In this document: piece after piece, positions 23,101 through 34,737 of the stretch
How positions within the stretch are numbered: the stretch's first letter is position 1
Layout: every line of letters begins with the position of its first letter
NCBI RefSeq assembly: GCF_030704535.1
Contig: NC_081817.1
Location: 1,193,001-1,257,000, forward strand
Origin: Vitis vinifera
Taxonomy: Eukaryota; Streptophyta; Magnoliopsida; Vitales; Vitaceae
Direction of reading: 5' to 3'
DNA: 64,000 nt
The notes under the pieces: generated by a model
Told to the model about the DNA's origin: nothing
Databases searched by the model: none
The model's input: the letters and a program-made list of their open reading frames with translations, nothing else
Made by a program: the position numbers and the translations under genes

Positions 23101-25850
23101 ACCAACATTGAACACGTCATTCTTTTTAATTGCTAGCTTTTTCGATGTCCACAATGCTCGATTACATACGTCAAGAAGCACTTATTAATTAATTTTTGTG
23201 GGTCATTTTAACTATTCAACCTAATGGGACTTATCTTCCCAACACCAAAACAAACTTTAAGAAGATTTCATTGAATATATGCTTCCAACTTAATTAAATA
23301 TCCTCATCATCGTCCTAGAGTGCTTGTCCACTTTTGCCAAATTGATAGATTCGTCAAAAGGGTTTGTTGAACATGAAAGAGAGAGGCCTTATATATTTAT
23401 TCATGTACATGTTGGTGTTCTTATCACAATATAAGGAATAATGGAAAAGTTTGAATCGGGTATTCTCAAAATATGATTGAGAATAATAAGGAAATTTGAA
23501 GTAAATTTTGAGTTAAAGTAAGTTTATTCATTCTTATAATTTTAAAATGAGTTTATATAAATATAAATTAGATAAAGTTATCGATATTATCCGCTCTAAA
23601 TTTAAGGGGACCCTCTCAATTTTAAAACATATTTATATGGTTAAAGATGAGTCTATACTTATATAGTATTAATAACTTTTTCACATATCTGATACGAGAC
23701 ATTACTATTACCTCTCATATAATTGATGAAGTAGGGCCAAGGATTATGACATGTCAATAAATTGAAGTTATCTTTCAATTTTTGCACTTGCATCTTAATT
23801 CAGTTCATTCATCCTAACTTGACAGAATCCCTAAATAATTGGTTCAAATGCATGTACTATCATTGAATAAAGTTATCAAATGTAGATGATATTAACTAAA
23901 TTTTATTGAATGTTATTTGTAAGTTTTACCCTCCATTCAATTATTTGGTAATTGTTTTAAAAAATCAATTTTTTATTTTTAAAATCAAAAAACTACTTTG
24001 CACACTTGAAAACATGTTTGGTAATTTATTTTTTATGTATAAAAAATAAGACCGTTTGATTATTCATAAAATATGACTAAATAAGTCATAAGCTTTTTAG
24101 AATTTGTTCCAAAAATAAGATGTTGAGAATATATTTTAATTATTTTTAGTTATTTTTCCTTTTGTGAGTTGTTTTAAACATGATTATACAAATATGCATT
24201 GAAAATAAAATATTTGAGATAAAAGCTACTTTTAAGAAATATTTAAAAATATAGAAAACCAATTGAGAACATTCTAAAATTCAATAGAACTTTTGTTTAA
24301 TAAAATATCATAGATTTGATTTTGAGAATAATATTCTCAAAAATTGGTTTTAAAAACATTCCCAAATAGATTTTAAACATTTAAAATCAATTTTCTAGAA
24401 TATAACAACTTTATTTTATTATTATAACTAGCCTTTTGTTTTCTTTTCATCACTCAAATGTTATATTTTTAGTTATTTTTCTAAATTTGAAGAGATGATG
24501 AGACTAGTATTGTTAAGATTTGCTCCAATTCAAACTTGAGATCCAATGAAAATGTACTTAAACAATTAAGGTGATAATAAATTAAAAAAATAAAATAACT
24601 TATTTTTAGATTTAATAAATTAAAGAAATAAATATGGGAGATTCAAACATATAACCTCATGCCAAATTACTCTGGTATCTTATTAGATAAATATTTTTTT
24701 TATTAAAAACTTAAACTTCTAAGATAGAAATTCACAATATATATAGATACATTCTATTAGAGCTATCCACCCTAACCTTGTCTCTTCTCTAGAATAGGTA
24801 ATTTTTTTTTATTATTATTATTTAGAATTGTTTTTAACTTTGAAGAAATCAAAGTAATATTAAAATCAAAACATCAATTCTTGACGTTAGTTAATCTTAT
24901 CATGATAGCAAAGAAAATCGAGAGCTTGAATGAGACTTGAGAGAGGCATTGTTGAAAAAAAAAATAGAAAACAATTTCCACCCACCACTTTCACCGTAGG
25001 CGTACATGAATATCCCATTATTTCTCATTTTAATTTTTCATATTTATTTAAAAAGAAAAAAAGGAAAGAAAAAAAAACATAATTCTAATAAGAAATCAAT
25101 AATAATGCACCTTGTATTTCAAATTATTGACTTTTGACCTACCATTTCTTTTGTGCTTTACAAGTCCGACCACAATACCTAAAGCTATGAAAACTTGGTT
25201 TATGAAAATGAAGGATGAAAGTAAAACCAACATTGAACACGTCATTCTTTTTAATTGCTAACTTTTTCGATGTCCACAATGCTCAATTACATACGTCAAG
25301 AAGCACTTATCAATCAATTTTTGTGGGTCATTTTAACCATTCAACCCAATGGGACTTATCTTCCCAACACCAAAACAAACTTTAAGAAGATTTCATTGAA
25401 TATATGCTTCCAACTTAATTAAATATCCTCATCATCATCCTATAGTGCTTGTCCACTTTTGCCAAATTGATAGATTCGCCAAAAGGGTTTTTTGTACATG
25501 AAAGAGAGAGGCCTTATATATTTATTCATGTACATGTTGGTGTTCTTATCACAATGTAAGGAATAATGGAAAAGTTTGAATCAAGTGCTCTCGAGTTAAA
25601 ATACGATTGAGAATAATAGGGAAATTTGAAGTAAATTTTGAGTTAAAGTAAATTTATTCACTGTTATGGTTTTAAAATGAGTTTATATAAATATAAATTA
25701 GATAAATTTATCGATATTATTCGTTCTAAATTTAAAGGGACCCTCTCAATTTTAAAACATGCTTATATGATTAAAAACGAGTCTATACTTATACAGTATT
25801 AAAAACTTTATCCCTTATTTGATATGAAATGTCGCTATTACCTCTTATAT
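19451..25850. repeat. Tandem array of three ~2.1 kb non-coding units
   Basis: The unit starting ATTGATGAAGTAGG occurs at 19451, 21569 and 23722, giving periods of 2118 and 2153 bp. The third unit ends near 25850, where TTACCTCTTATAT leads into unrelated sequence. All landmarks keep the same order in each unit: a TTTGGTAATTGTTTTAAA block, an A-rich tract, the CAAGAAGCACTTAT block, GGCCTTATATATTTATTCAT and a GGGACCCTCTCAATTTT tail. Units 2 and 3 are more alike than either is to unit 1. No long reading frame is shared by the units. This is neither an LTR pair nor rDNA. Confidence 0.93.
20117..20147. repeat. (ATT)n microsatellite, unit 1 only
   Basis: ATT run present in the first 2.1 kb unit and largely absent in units 2 and 3, where a TTTATTTTATT variant stands in its place. 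Confidence 0.9.
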
Positions 25851-28453
25851 AAACACAACGAGAACGTTGTGTCATACAAAATTAAAACCCTCATATGGGG
25901 GCCCTCATTGTGTTCCATGAGATTATTGAACCAAACAAATAGACGAGGTGAAACAAACCTCCACATAAGAGTTAAAGATTGGCTCTGATTTTATTTGCAA
26001 TGATATGCATTTAATCGTGTAAAATTGTTTGCTTTAGGTTCAAAAGGGTCCTTATGACTTTAAAACGCGTTACAAAATTAAAGTGAACTATACTTATATA
26101 ATATAAAAAAAATTTCTCACCTAATTAATATAAGAAATGACAATAAAAATTATTCTTTATACGTATTAAAAATTTCATCTTGATCATTTGTATTTTTGAG
26201 GTGGATTTTCATATGAAAGCGATATATTTTTTATTTTAAAAAATTCATTTTATTGTTATCGAAGTCACCGTTTAATCGACAATGCATAATATCTTGGTAA
26301 CCCTTTTGGTGCACAATGAAAGATTTTTCAATTTAACCGACTTTAAAACCTTTCTCCACAAATTACAAGAATTACTACTTGTAAAGTGTCAAAGCAAGAT
26401 ATGATTAAAAATTTTATGGATAATGATTCAAATACTTGGCAATTTTAGGGTCACATATGAAGGGGAATAGTAACAAACAATACATGGAGTATGTTTCAAG
26501 AAGTTGAATTTTTGATGGGACATTCTCAATGTGGGCCAAAAGTTCTCTCATAGAATAGTATACAGCCATAAGAATATGCCTCAATGCCACTACACTTATC
26601 TTATATTTGCCACTATCACAAAAACCCCACCAACAAGCCCTCACTTATTTTCTTGTCCATTGTCTAATGGGTCTTTGTTAGCTTTATTTTTCTAAGAATA
26701 TTTTGTATTTCCTTAAACTTTGGTATAAGGGCACTAGCATATAAAAATATGATATGGTGACATGATACCCTTGAAAAATAAAGCCCAAGAATATCAAACT
26801 GATGGGTTTAGATTTGTTTAAATAAGCTTCCTAATTTTTATTTAATTATTTAATTTTTAAATAATAGTAATTTAAATTAAAATTTTTGAAAATAATTTAT
26901 AAGAGCATAAGTTAAGTAATTTTTTTTACATGAGTTTATACTTTTTAAATAAAAATTTATACTTTTAAAAATAAAAACAATAAATGTATCTAGATGAAGC
27001 CTTAGGTGAATGACCTCAATAAACTTAATTTTCTTGAAGAGAAAAAATAAATCTAAAAATAGAAAAAATATTTTTTATCATAGAAACTTATTAAAAAATA
27101 AACTAAAACTCTTATGATATAAGCTTTAACATTATGAATTTAAGTTTGATGATGTTTGTTTTTTTTTTTCTCTTAATTTTAAATAGAACTTAAAACTAAA
27201 AAAACAAAAACCCTCGATTTTCTAACAAAAGCTAAAAAGAAAAAGTCATCTCCACCAAGCCCTAATATCTTTAAATCATTATGGCAAGTATAGAGTTAGT
27301 GACCATTCTTCCATTAGCAACATTAATGGAATAAAAATTATTTTGCCCTTACAAAAGTGGCAAATGCCCAAATTTCTTTAGCCTTTTATACTGCCCCTTC
27401 TAATTTGTAGCTAATTCTAAGCTCTTTTGTAGAGGAGGGGTTGGGCGATTCTTGCAACTTATCCCAAATTGACAAGTGGAAATTAAGGGGGTTTTAGTAT
27501 ATATTTTTTTTAAATAATGAAAAAATTAGAAGTAATTTTTTTATGGTTCAATCTATTTTGCATTTTGAGAATTTATATATATATATATATATATTTTTGT
27601 TTTGTTATAATGAGGATGGTTTTGACATTTAAAATTTTTTTTATTTGGAAAAATAATTTTAAATAATATGAGTTGTTGAGGCAAAACATTTTTTTTTAAA
27701 AAGTTTTTTATTTAAAAATTGAACTATATTAAAAGCAAATATAATTTATAAATAAATATTATAAATTCTTATAATTTATTTCACATTAAACGTTTCCTTC
27801 ATGCAAGCTACAACTGAACAATAAATGCAACAATTTTGGACTAATCTTGATTCGTGGGCTAATAAACTTCATCCAACGTCTCAAACTTTTGGAGCCCATG
27901 CAAATCCAACCATTCATTTGACGGGAATGGGAAAATCAGAGGACAAAGATCATGCCACGTGGAAAGCGATCACGTCCTGCACGTGACGTCTAGAACTCTC
28001 CTATGTCCTTTTTAGTCACAAGACAGTATGTATTCATTGTATTCACATTTTTAGTTATTATTTTTTATTTTTTCGAAAAATGGAATCAAACGATAAGTCA
28101 AAAACAAATCAAAATAAGGCAATCGGAGGAATACATATTTATTGAAATATGAAACCATTTTATTACACACTGGTGATGAAGATATGACCAAGAAGGCATC
28201 TCCATCTGATTGGTTCTTCCAAACTCTGACACACGGTACAATACTGCAACCAAAGTACTGGATAACTAAGACACACTGGATGAAGAAACAAAAGAGCCAA
28301 ACAGAACCTTGGACTCCACATCCACCAGACACGAGAGATTCCGGTGAGTTCAGCCCATATGGAAATCGGGAGTGGCAGCCAAATCACTCCTTCTTTATTT
28401 ATTTATTGTATATTATTATATTGCGTACGGCTGCAAGTGATCGGCACGTTTCC
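25851..28453. other. Spacer with a dispersed copy of the 2.1-kb unit tail
   Basis: No coding exon is supported. Around 26030-26160 a diverged copy of the array tail occurs (AGGGTCCTTATGACTTTAAAACGCG, then CTATACTTATATAATAT and a TTTCTCACCTAAT block), outside the tandem array. 26800-27800 is AT-rich. 28140-28453 is the likely 3' UTR of the minus-strand WUN1-type gene. Confidence 0.55.
27956..27990. promoter_or_regulatory. Dense ACGT-element cluster
   Basis: Two CACGTG boxes (27956-27961 and 27980-27985), one CACGTC and one TGACGTC fall within 35 bp. This is a strong bZIP-type cluster. It lies about 460 bp beyond the stop of the WUN1-type gene, with no promoter-proximal exon in sight. Confidence 0.5.
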
Positions 28454-28978
28454 TTATATTGCCAGGACAAGACCCGGAACCGATTTTCCGACCCGATCCG
28501 AGAAGCTGCTCTCCCAGACGGAGGGGCAATGGCGCGACGGCGGCGAGGGAGTCGACGACGACGACGCGGCAGAGATCGACGACGAGGGTGACGTCGTGAA
28601 GTCGGAGTTGGAGAGACGGGTGACGGTGAGGGAGGTGTTGAAGTACTCTCGGACTTGGGTTATTACCCCATCAGTGACCGTCCAGGCGTGGACCCAGGCG
28701 ATTGAACCGCTGTGATCGCAGCCCTCGGCGAGGACTGTCGAACCGAAAGACGCGAAGGCGAGTGGCTCGAAGACAAATGACTCGTCGGATGAGACACCAG
28801 TGAGCAAGCGCATCATAAACTGGTGGGAAGGCGGGCCATGGAACCACCACTCGAGGTCGGCGGCGAGAAGTCGATGGACCGTGTCGACGTCACGTGAGCC
28901 TAAGGCTTCATATAGGGCGCGTACCACCCTTTGGTTACTCGCATCAACCTCCTCCAGAATTTCCGGTGAGTTAGCCAG
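28454..28978 (-). CDS. Wound-induced protein WUN1/WI12-type, SnoaL/NTF2-like fold, non-AUG start likely
   Basis: Single exon on the minus strand, stop TAA at 28454-28456. The product carries the WUN1/WI12 family core: NQRVVRALYEALGSRDVDTV, LEWWFHGPPSHQFMMRLLTG, FASFGSTVLAEG, WVHAWTVTDGVITQVREYFN and a serine-rich tail. The fold is SnoaL/NTF2-like; the biochemical role is unknown, and expression follows wounding, senescence and pathogens in the family. The frame is open up to the TATA box (29099-29105) but has no ATG before the conserved region. The first in-frame ATG (MMRLLTG) would cut off the conserved first helices. CUG codons at 28976-28978 (GAA CTG GCT) and 28955-28957 (ATT CTG GAG) have good contexts (purine at -3, G at +4). 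The start given is the upstream CUG. Three W-box cores lie within 29355-29430. Confidence 0.8.
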   Translation of the reverse strand: MANSPEILEEVDASNQRVVRALYEALGSRDVDTVHRLLAADLEWWFHGPPSHQFMMRLLTGVSSDESFVFEPLAFASFGSTVLAEGCDHSGSIAWVHAWTVTDGVITQVREYFNTSLTVTRLSNSDFTTSPSSSISAASSSSTPSPPSRHCPSVWESSFSDRVGKSVPGLVLAI

Positions 28979-29098
28979 TTCTGGTAGAGACTCCGGCGAG
29001 CTAATTACTAGAGAGAGAGTAATTTCAGGAGAGAGAAATGGAAGAAAGAGAAAGCTCTGAGAGACTCGGTAAGGATTCAAGCGAGGAGGTTGCGGGCC

Positions 29099-29105
29099 TT
29101 ATATA
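29099..29105 (-). promoter_or_regulatory. TATA box of the WUN1-type gene
   Basis: TATATAA on the minus strand, about 120 bp before the first good CUG. It places transcription start near 29070, so an upstream AUG in the transcript is unlikely. Confidence 0.7.
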
Positions 29106-29354
29106 GGCGAGTGGATGAGGAAAGGTTGGGATCCTCTGTTTCTATCTCTTTTTCCATAAACTGCACCGAACAATAAGACGTGGATGATTGGGAATTTTGT
29201 GAAAAGAAATGGGGATTTTGGGAATATAACTAATCAACGTCTGGAGACCATGGTGTCACGTGGCGGCTTGGGAGTGGCAAGTCGAAAAGGACCAGTCAGC
29301 CTACTTTTGTTGTGGTGTGGGACAAGATGTGGGGCCCATTGGGACCAATGAAAA

Positions 29355-29430
29355 GTCAAGCCAACTTTTTTGACCCCACACGTTTGAAATGGTCGACACG
29401 AGGATGGGCCGGCTTGTATACTATTTGACT
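29355..29430 (-). promoter_or_regulatory. W-box cluster upstream of the WUN1-type gene
   Basis: TTGAC cores occur at 29355-29359 (as GTCAA), 29370-29375 (TTGACC) and about 29425-29430 (TTGACT). These are WRKY sites and fit wound or pathogen induction. A CACGTG box lies near 29260. Confidence 0.55.
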
Positions 29431-30401
29431 ATCTACTATCCTCACTTATTTAGTTATTTACTTCTTTTCTGTCTGATTGTAGCCTTCTAGGGAAAAATTT
29501 GTGTATCTGTCACTAAAAAGCTGGGTCGACCTCATCTATGAAAACATTAGGACCCACATCCGGTACGTGTTTGAATTTAAATTATTTCTTACTTTTCTCA
29601 TATTCTCTTTCTTTTTTCTTTTATTATTATTCTTATTTTATATCATTCTATTTTCCTTGTTACACATTAAAAAACAAGAAAGATATTATTTGATTTTTTA
29701 TTTAATAATTAAAATATAATTAAGGCTTCATTTGAAATAATTTTGTATTTTTAGCTTTAATTAAAAATTGAAATTGAAACCAAATTCATAATTAAAAATA
29801 TATATATATTGGTATTGTAAAAATTATATTAAACGTAAAAAATTTATAAAAATAAAATAAACGTTTATAAGAAATAATATTTTTTTTTAACTTTAATATT
29901 AAACATTTTTTTTTTGAAATTATAAGTCTTTTGAACAAATTAAGCACAAAAGATCTTATTAAACTTGAAAAGAAATTTAGTATTTGATAACTATTTTTTA
30001 CTTCTTTAAAATAAAAAAATAGAAAAATATGTTTAATAATTAAAAAAATGATATTTAAAAAATATATATTTTAATTTTTTTCACTTATTTTCAAGGATTG
30101 TTTAAAAAATAATTATAAAAAAAATATAAAATGATTTAAAATAAAATAATGAATATAAAAATTATTTTAAAATATATTTATAAATATTTAAAATAATTTA
30201 AAAACATTTAAAAACATTTAAACAAAATTCTATTTTCCAAAATATTATAAAATAAATTTTAAAAACCATTATAAAAAAACTATTTTTCATTATTATTTTT
30301 AAAAATAGTTATGAAATTGAGTTTTAATTTCTTAAAAATGGCTTATAAAACCACTGCAAAAAATAAATAAATTAAAAATATATTTAAAATATATTAAAAA
30401 C
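29431..30401. other. AT-rich spacer
   Basis: No gene seen. Long AT-rich stretches resemble decayed inverted-repeat elements and continue on the far side of the solo LTR at 30402-31118. Confidence 0.6.
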
Positions 30402-31118
30402 TGTAAGGACCCCTCCCCACACGTGGCACACATCTCCTGATGATGCGTGACACACATTCTCATCCGGATTTCCCCAAAAGTACACGTGACACGCTTCTCC
30501 TATTCGGATTACCTCAAGAGGAGGCACACGACACTCATAAACAGAACATCCGAACGACTTCCACAAATGCATTCGGACGACCAAAATAGGTCATCCGGAT
30601 ACGTTTGTCCAGATCATTGACTAAAATAAGCAAGTCTTACACGTTATCACAACAGCCTGCCATGGCCCACGCTCCACCACCTATAGGGTGAAAGGACAAG
30701 AATGAAGTGACAACAAGTTACTTCCTACGATCACTTCCCACAATTTCTGACAATCGCAGCAACTATCACTATCTCTGTCAGCCGCCCGTAGGGTGATGAT
30801 GGCCCTGCCACCACCTAGTGTCATCATGATAACACAAAATATCTCCTTGCCATTAAAGAGAGAAACAAAGCTTCTGAGACTATATATATGAACCTTCACA
30901 CAAAGGGGAAGGTAAGGTTGCTATACCTAGTAAAAGGCCAACTGATTTATCTCTCTCTTTGAACCATGACTGACAAAACCATAGGAGGGTGCGTCCGGAC
31001 ATCCCGTCCGGACGCCTTTTGCAGGTGGAACGACTGAATCAAGAATCTATATTGGTTGAGATCGTGCGTCCATCCATTTGGTAACTACGTGGATCACCAG
31101 ATACGCGAGGCCTCAACA
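30402..31118 (-). mobile_element. Solo LTR of the same family (copy 2)
   Basis: Read on the minus strand, it begins TGTTGAGGCCTCGCG and ends CCTTACA. The flanks show a perfect 5-bp target duplication, AAAAC (30397-30401 and 31119-31123, plus strand). It shares most of its length with copy 1 at 7024-7812 but is about 70 bp shorter. There is no internal region. It is inserted in AT-rich, MITE-like sequence. Family is LTR retrotransposon, superfamily undetermined. Confidence 0.87.
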
Positions 31119-34100
31119 AAAACGATTTAAATAGATCTTTATTTTATAAAATATTATAAAATAATTTTTAAAAACTATTATGAAAGATTGTTTTTCTTAA
31201 TTCTTAAATGCAACTTTTATTTTTATTTGTCATGAATTTTCTATACTCCAACCAAAATGTAAAATAACATGCATTTTTAAGACTCGAACAGAGACGAAAA
31301 AAATTGTATTGAAAAGAAAAAGGTAAAGACGAAAGGTGAGTGACAAAAATCCCTTACTGTAAATAGGTGGATGTCACATATTGGACAGTCATGATTAAGA
31401 AAAAAGCAAGGGTCCACTCTTGAATATGTGGCCAACTTTGATTCTGTCTTCATCGATGGACCCCAAAAAAAGTGTACAATGAATCACAGTGAGGAGCTAG
31501 ACTGGTGACAGAGCATTTGGTGTGCCAGGTTGGCCCATCTTTGCCACATCATTCAGATATGATGGCTCCAAGCTGTTGTCCTTTAGGGGTGGTCCACCTC
31601 TTTCAGAAAATAATTGTGAAAAATTACTATGGGAAAATACAGGGTGAAAGTTGAATAGATTAGCGAGTTGAAGCTCAAAATCCAAGCTGATGAAGACAGG
31701 CACTAGTTACTTGTAGTTGAAAGTGGATTAAGATATTTTTCTTCTTATTTTATTTGATGTTTGTTGGTTTTGGCCTTTGCAACTAGGTTTTGACTACGAA
31801 TTGGGTGTCATAGTTTCATTTTACAATCTTCTCTTAAAAATATTTTACTTAAAATTTACAAATTTATTACGAGGGTATTCAAAAAATTAATTATATCGAA
31901 AAGTGGATTGACTCTTATAAATGTAAAATTGAACAAGTTCAATTCAAATATAAGCGTATAATAATTACTTGTTGCATTATTAGAATTAATTTGGTAGTGA
32001 TTATTGAAAACGTTTTTAACTTAAAAAAGTGTTTTTAAAAAAACATTAAAGATTGTTTGGTAAAACTTAATATTTTTTACTTAATGACTTAATTTTATTT
32101 TAAGTTAAATCACTGAAAACTTATTACTTAATTTTTATTTTAAGTATAAAGGTTTTATGATAAAAATAACTTAAAACATAATTCTAAATCATCAAATTGA
32201 TATATTTATCCTTATAAATTATAACTAGATAAAAAATAGTTGAGTAACAGTGAAGATCCTGGAGTAACAAAAAATATTATAGGGGGTATTTAGGGCAAAT
32301 AAGGGTAAAAAGGTAAAATAAATATATAGATTTAAGAATAAGTTAATTACTTTTACCTATTACTTAAAATTGTTTTTGATTTTGAGTCATACAATTTAAT
32401 TATTTTACTAAAAATATTTAATTTATTTAATAACTTAAATTAAGTTATTAAGTCACTTTAAGTTATTAAGTTTATTTACCAAATACTCATAAAATGTTTA
32501 ACAAAATTTAAGAAACACTTTTAAAATTTTGAAAAATCAATTATAAGATTAAACAATCGATTATAGTATTTTCTGAAGAGACATTATATAAATGATTTTT
32601 CTTGTCTAAAAAACACTTTCATTGAAAATACTTCAAGTAATCCTAAACGAACTTTTAATTTGATGCATATATTTTCTATTCACGAGAACGATAGTTTGCA
32701 ATTATGTCGTTGGATTATAATAGCGTGATTTGGAATAGGGTGTATGATGTGATTTAATTGAGCCTAAAGGCAACTTCTTCTAATAGTATGATTTCAACCT
32801 TTTAGTCCCTAATCATAAGATATTTTTGTTTTGGCTCAAATTTTAAAAATAATTTTTGTCACTCATTGGAACCAAATCTAACTAAAGTGAACTAAATTGA
32901 CTTCCATTGATTATTATTATTCAATTGAACCCAATCAAATAAATCATTTTTTTAAATTCAATTAGTTAGAGTTCTTAATGCCTTAAAATGGACTAGATCG
33001 ATTTAGTTTAATTTTAATGCTTAAAATAGAACTAATTGTAATTTCTAATTCTAAAATATTTAATTATAATTACAATAAAAATAAAACAAAAAATAGAAAT
33101 TATATCCTCACAAGCCTATGACCAAACTTTTGTATTTTACCCAAATGGTGAATATCTTTGGTTTAATTAGTGAGTCAAATTATAGATCCTCCTTAAGTCT
33201 TACATCAACCTTTTTAGCACTTATCATAGTCTAGGTATGAAGTATTTGATTTGAATGATTAATGCCTTGGTTTTAACATTAGAGTAAGATAGTAAGTCTT
33301 TCAAGAGTAGGAATTGTTGGTTTTATATTATGATGGATCCAATGGGCGACTCTTCTAATGTCTCGTTCACTTGATTATGCAAAAAGTTGCATCCAAATGT
33401 GTTCCGGATAGACATCTCTAATGCCTAAGTTAACTTTAAGGTTTTTAAAATGAATTTTTGGGAAGAGTTTTATGCATCTTGGATTCTTATTCCTCTATAT
33501 TTTATATAAAGTGAATCTTGTAATTTCCCGTGGGCCGTTATGACCCATTTTTACTTCTTACATTTAATTTCATAATGTATCTTGTTGATAACACATATAA
33601 CGATTGACCCATTGATGGTGTGTAACAAATCCATTTACTGTGATTGATTGCCTAAACAATTATGGTTAAACGAGAGAAATACAACTCACTACTTGAATAT
33701 GTAGCTTAGGATAAGTTGTTTACTCAGACACCTCACTATCTTGAGTATCCATAGGGATGACAATAGAATAGATATAAGATGGGTTGATACATCATGACTT
33801 GTTCCATTTATTTATATTTATTTTAATTCCTAAAAAAAGACGGAAATTTAAAGGGATATGGATGGGATAAAAGTCATAACTAAACTTATCTCGACTCCAA
33901 CCCAATAAAAAATATTTAAATTCATCTCATACCCATTTATTTTTATCCTAAACTCATCATTTTAGGAATGAGACGGAGCTAAAAAAGCTTATCTCATTTC
34001 CACCTATATCCAACAGCCTCACATAGAAAAAGCGCAAAAAAAATTGGTGAATTTAGTATGATTGGGATTTGGAGTTAATCCTTCGGAGTAAGCTTTGGGT

Positions 34101-34737
34101 CGGTTTGAAAATTGGTGTTCTATGAGCAATACCTTTCCGTAAAGTAAGCCCAGGATGACTTATGATATTGGATTTGGTGCTTTTTTAAGACGAAATGGCA
34201 AATCCCTCCATAGGAAGCAAGCTTAGGAGGGATTTTTCATTTCATTTTAGATTTTCTTTTTTAAATCAATTCAGATTTTGGGTTGTTTTGAAAATGTCAG
34301 CCAAGTACATTCAGTACCCCCATAAAATCTCACCTGCTACAATTGGAACAAATTCAACCCTACCGTCTAACTTTTTAAAAGATTAGGTGACCGACTAAAA
34401 AGCTTTTTTTCCATTTTTTTGAATTTTTAAAATTTTATTAATTACTTCCTACCGATCCTTCTTATTTTTTGCTTTTTATTTTTTTCGCCGGTTGCTATAT
34501 GCATTATGTGTAGGGGTTGTTCCCTATTAAATTCTTTTATTAGATGCTTTCAATCCATAGAGTAATCATAGCTTGACGGGTGATTTTAGAAAGTATTTTT
34601 AACTTAAAAAATATTTTTTTTTTTAAAAAAAGAGATGTTTAACAAAATTTATGAAATATTTTAAAAAATCTGACAAATAGCTTATAATGTTTTTAAAAAA
34701 TATTTTATAAATAATCTTCTATAATCGAATAATTGAA
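31119..34737. other. Spacer, no gene seen
   Basis: No convincing exon on either strand. It includes a nested pair of inverted-repeat elements (31989-32655) and other AT-rich remnants near 33750-34020 and 34575-34720. The 31400-31720 stretch is less AT-rich but holds only short reading frames without recognisable motifs. Confidence 0.55.
31989..32655. mobile_element. Nested MITEs
   Basis: The outer element begins ATTTGGTAGTGATTATTGAA and ends, inverted, near TTCAAGTAATCCTAAACG. Inside it, from about 32053 to 32490, lies another element whose left end (TTTGGTAAAACTTAATA) is matched in inverted form by TTAAGTTTATTTACCAAA. The outer sequence resumes right after the inner one (TTTAACAAAATTTAAGAAAC). 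Both are AT-rich and non-coding, in the style of grape hAT-type MITEs. Target duplications were not clear. Confidence 0.5.

Noticed and set aside
19451-25850. LTR pair or complete retrotransposon explanation for the 2.1 kb repeats
   Set aside because: Units are directly adjacent, three in number, lack TG...CA ends, and enclose no internal region.
28142-28715. Plus-strand reading frames of 123-149 residues
   Set aside because: Antisense shadows of the WUN1-type gene, Arg-rich because of its Ser/Thr codons.
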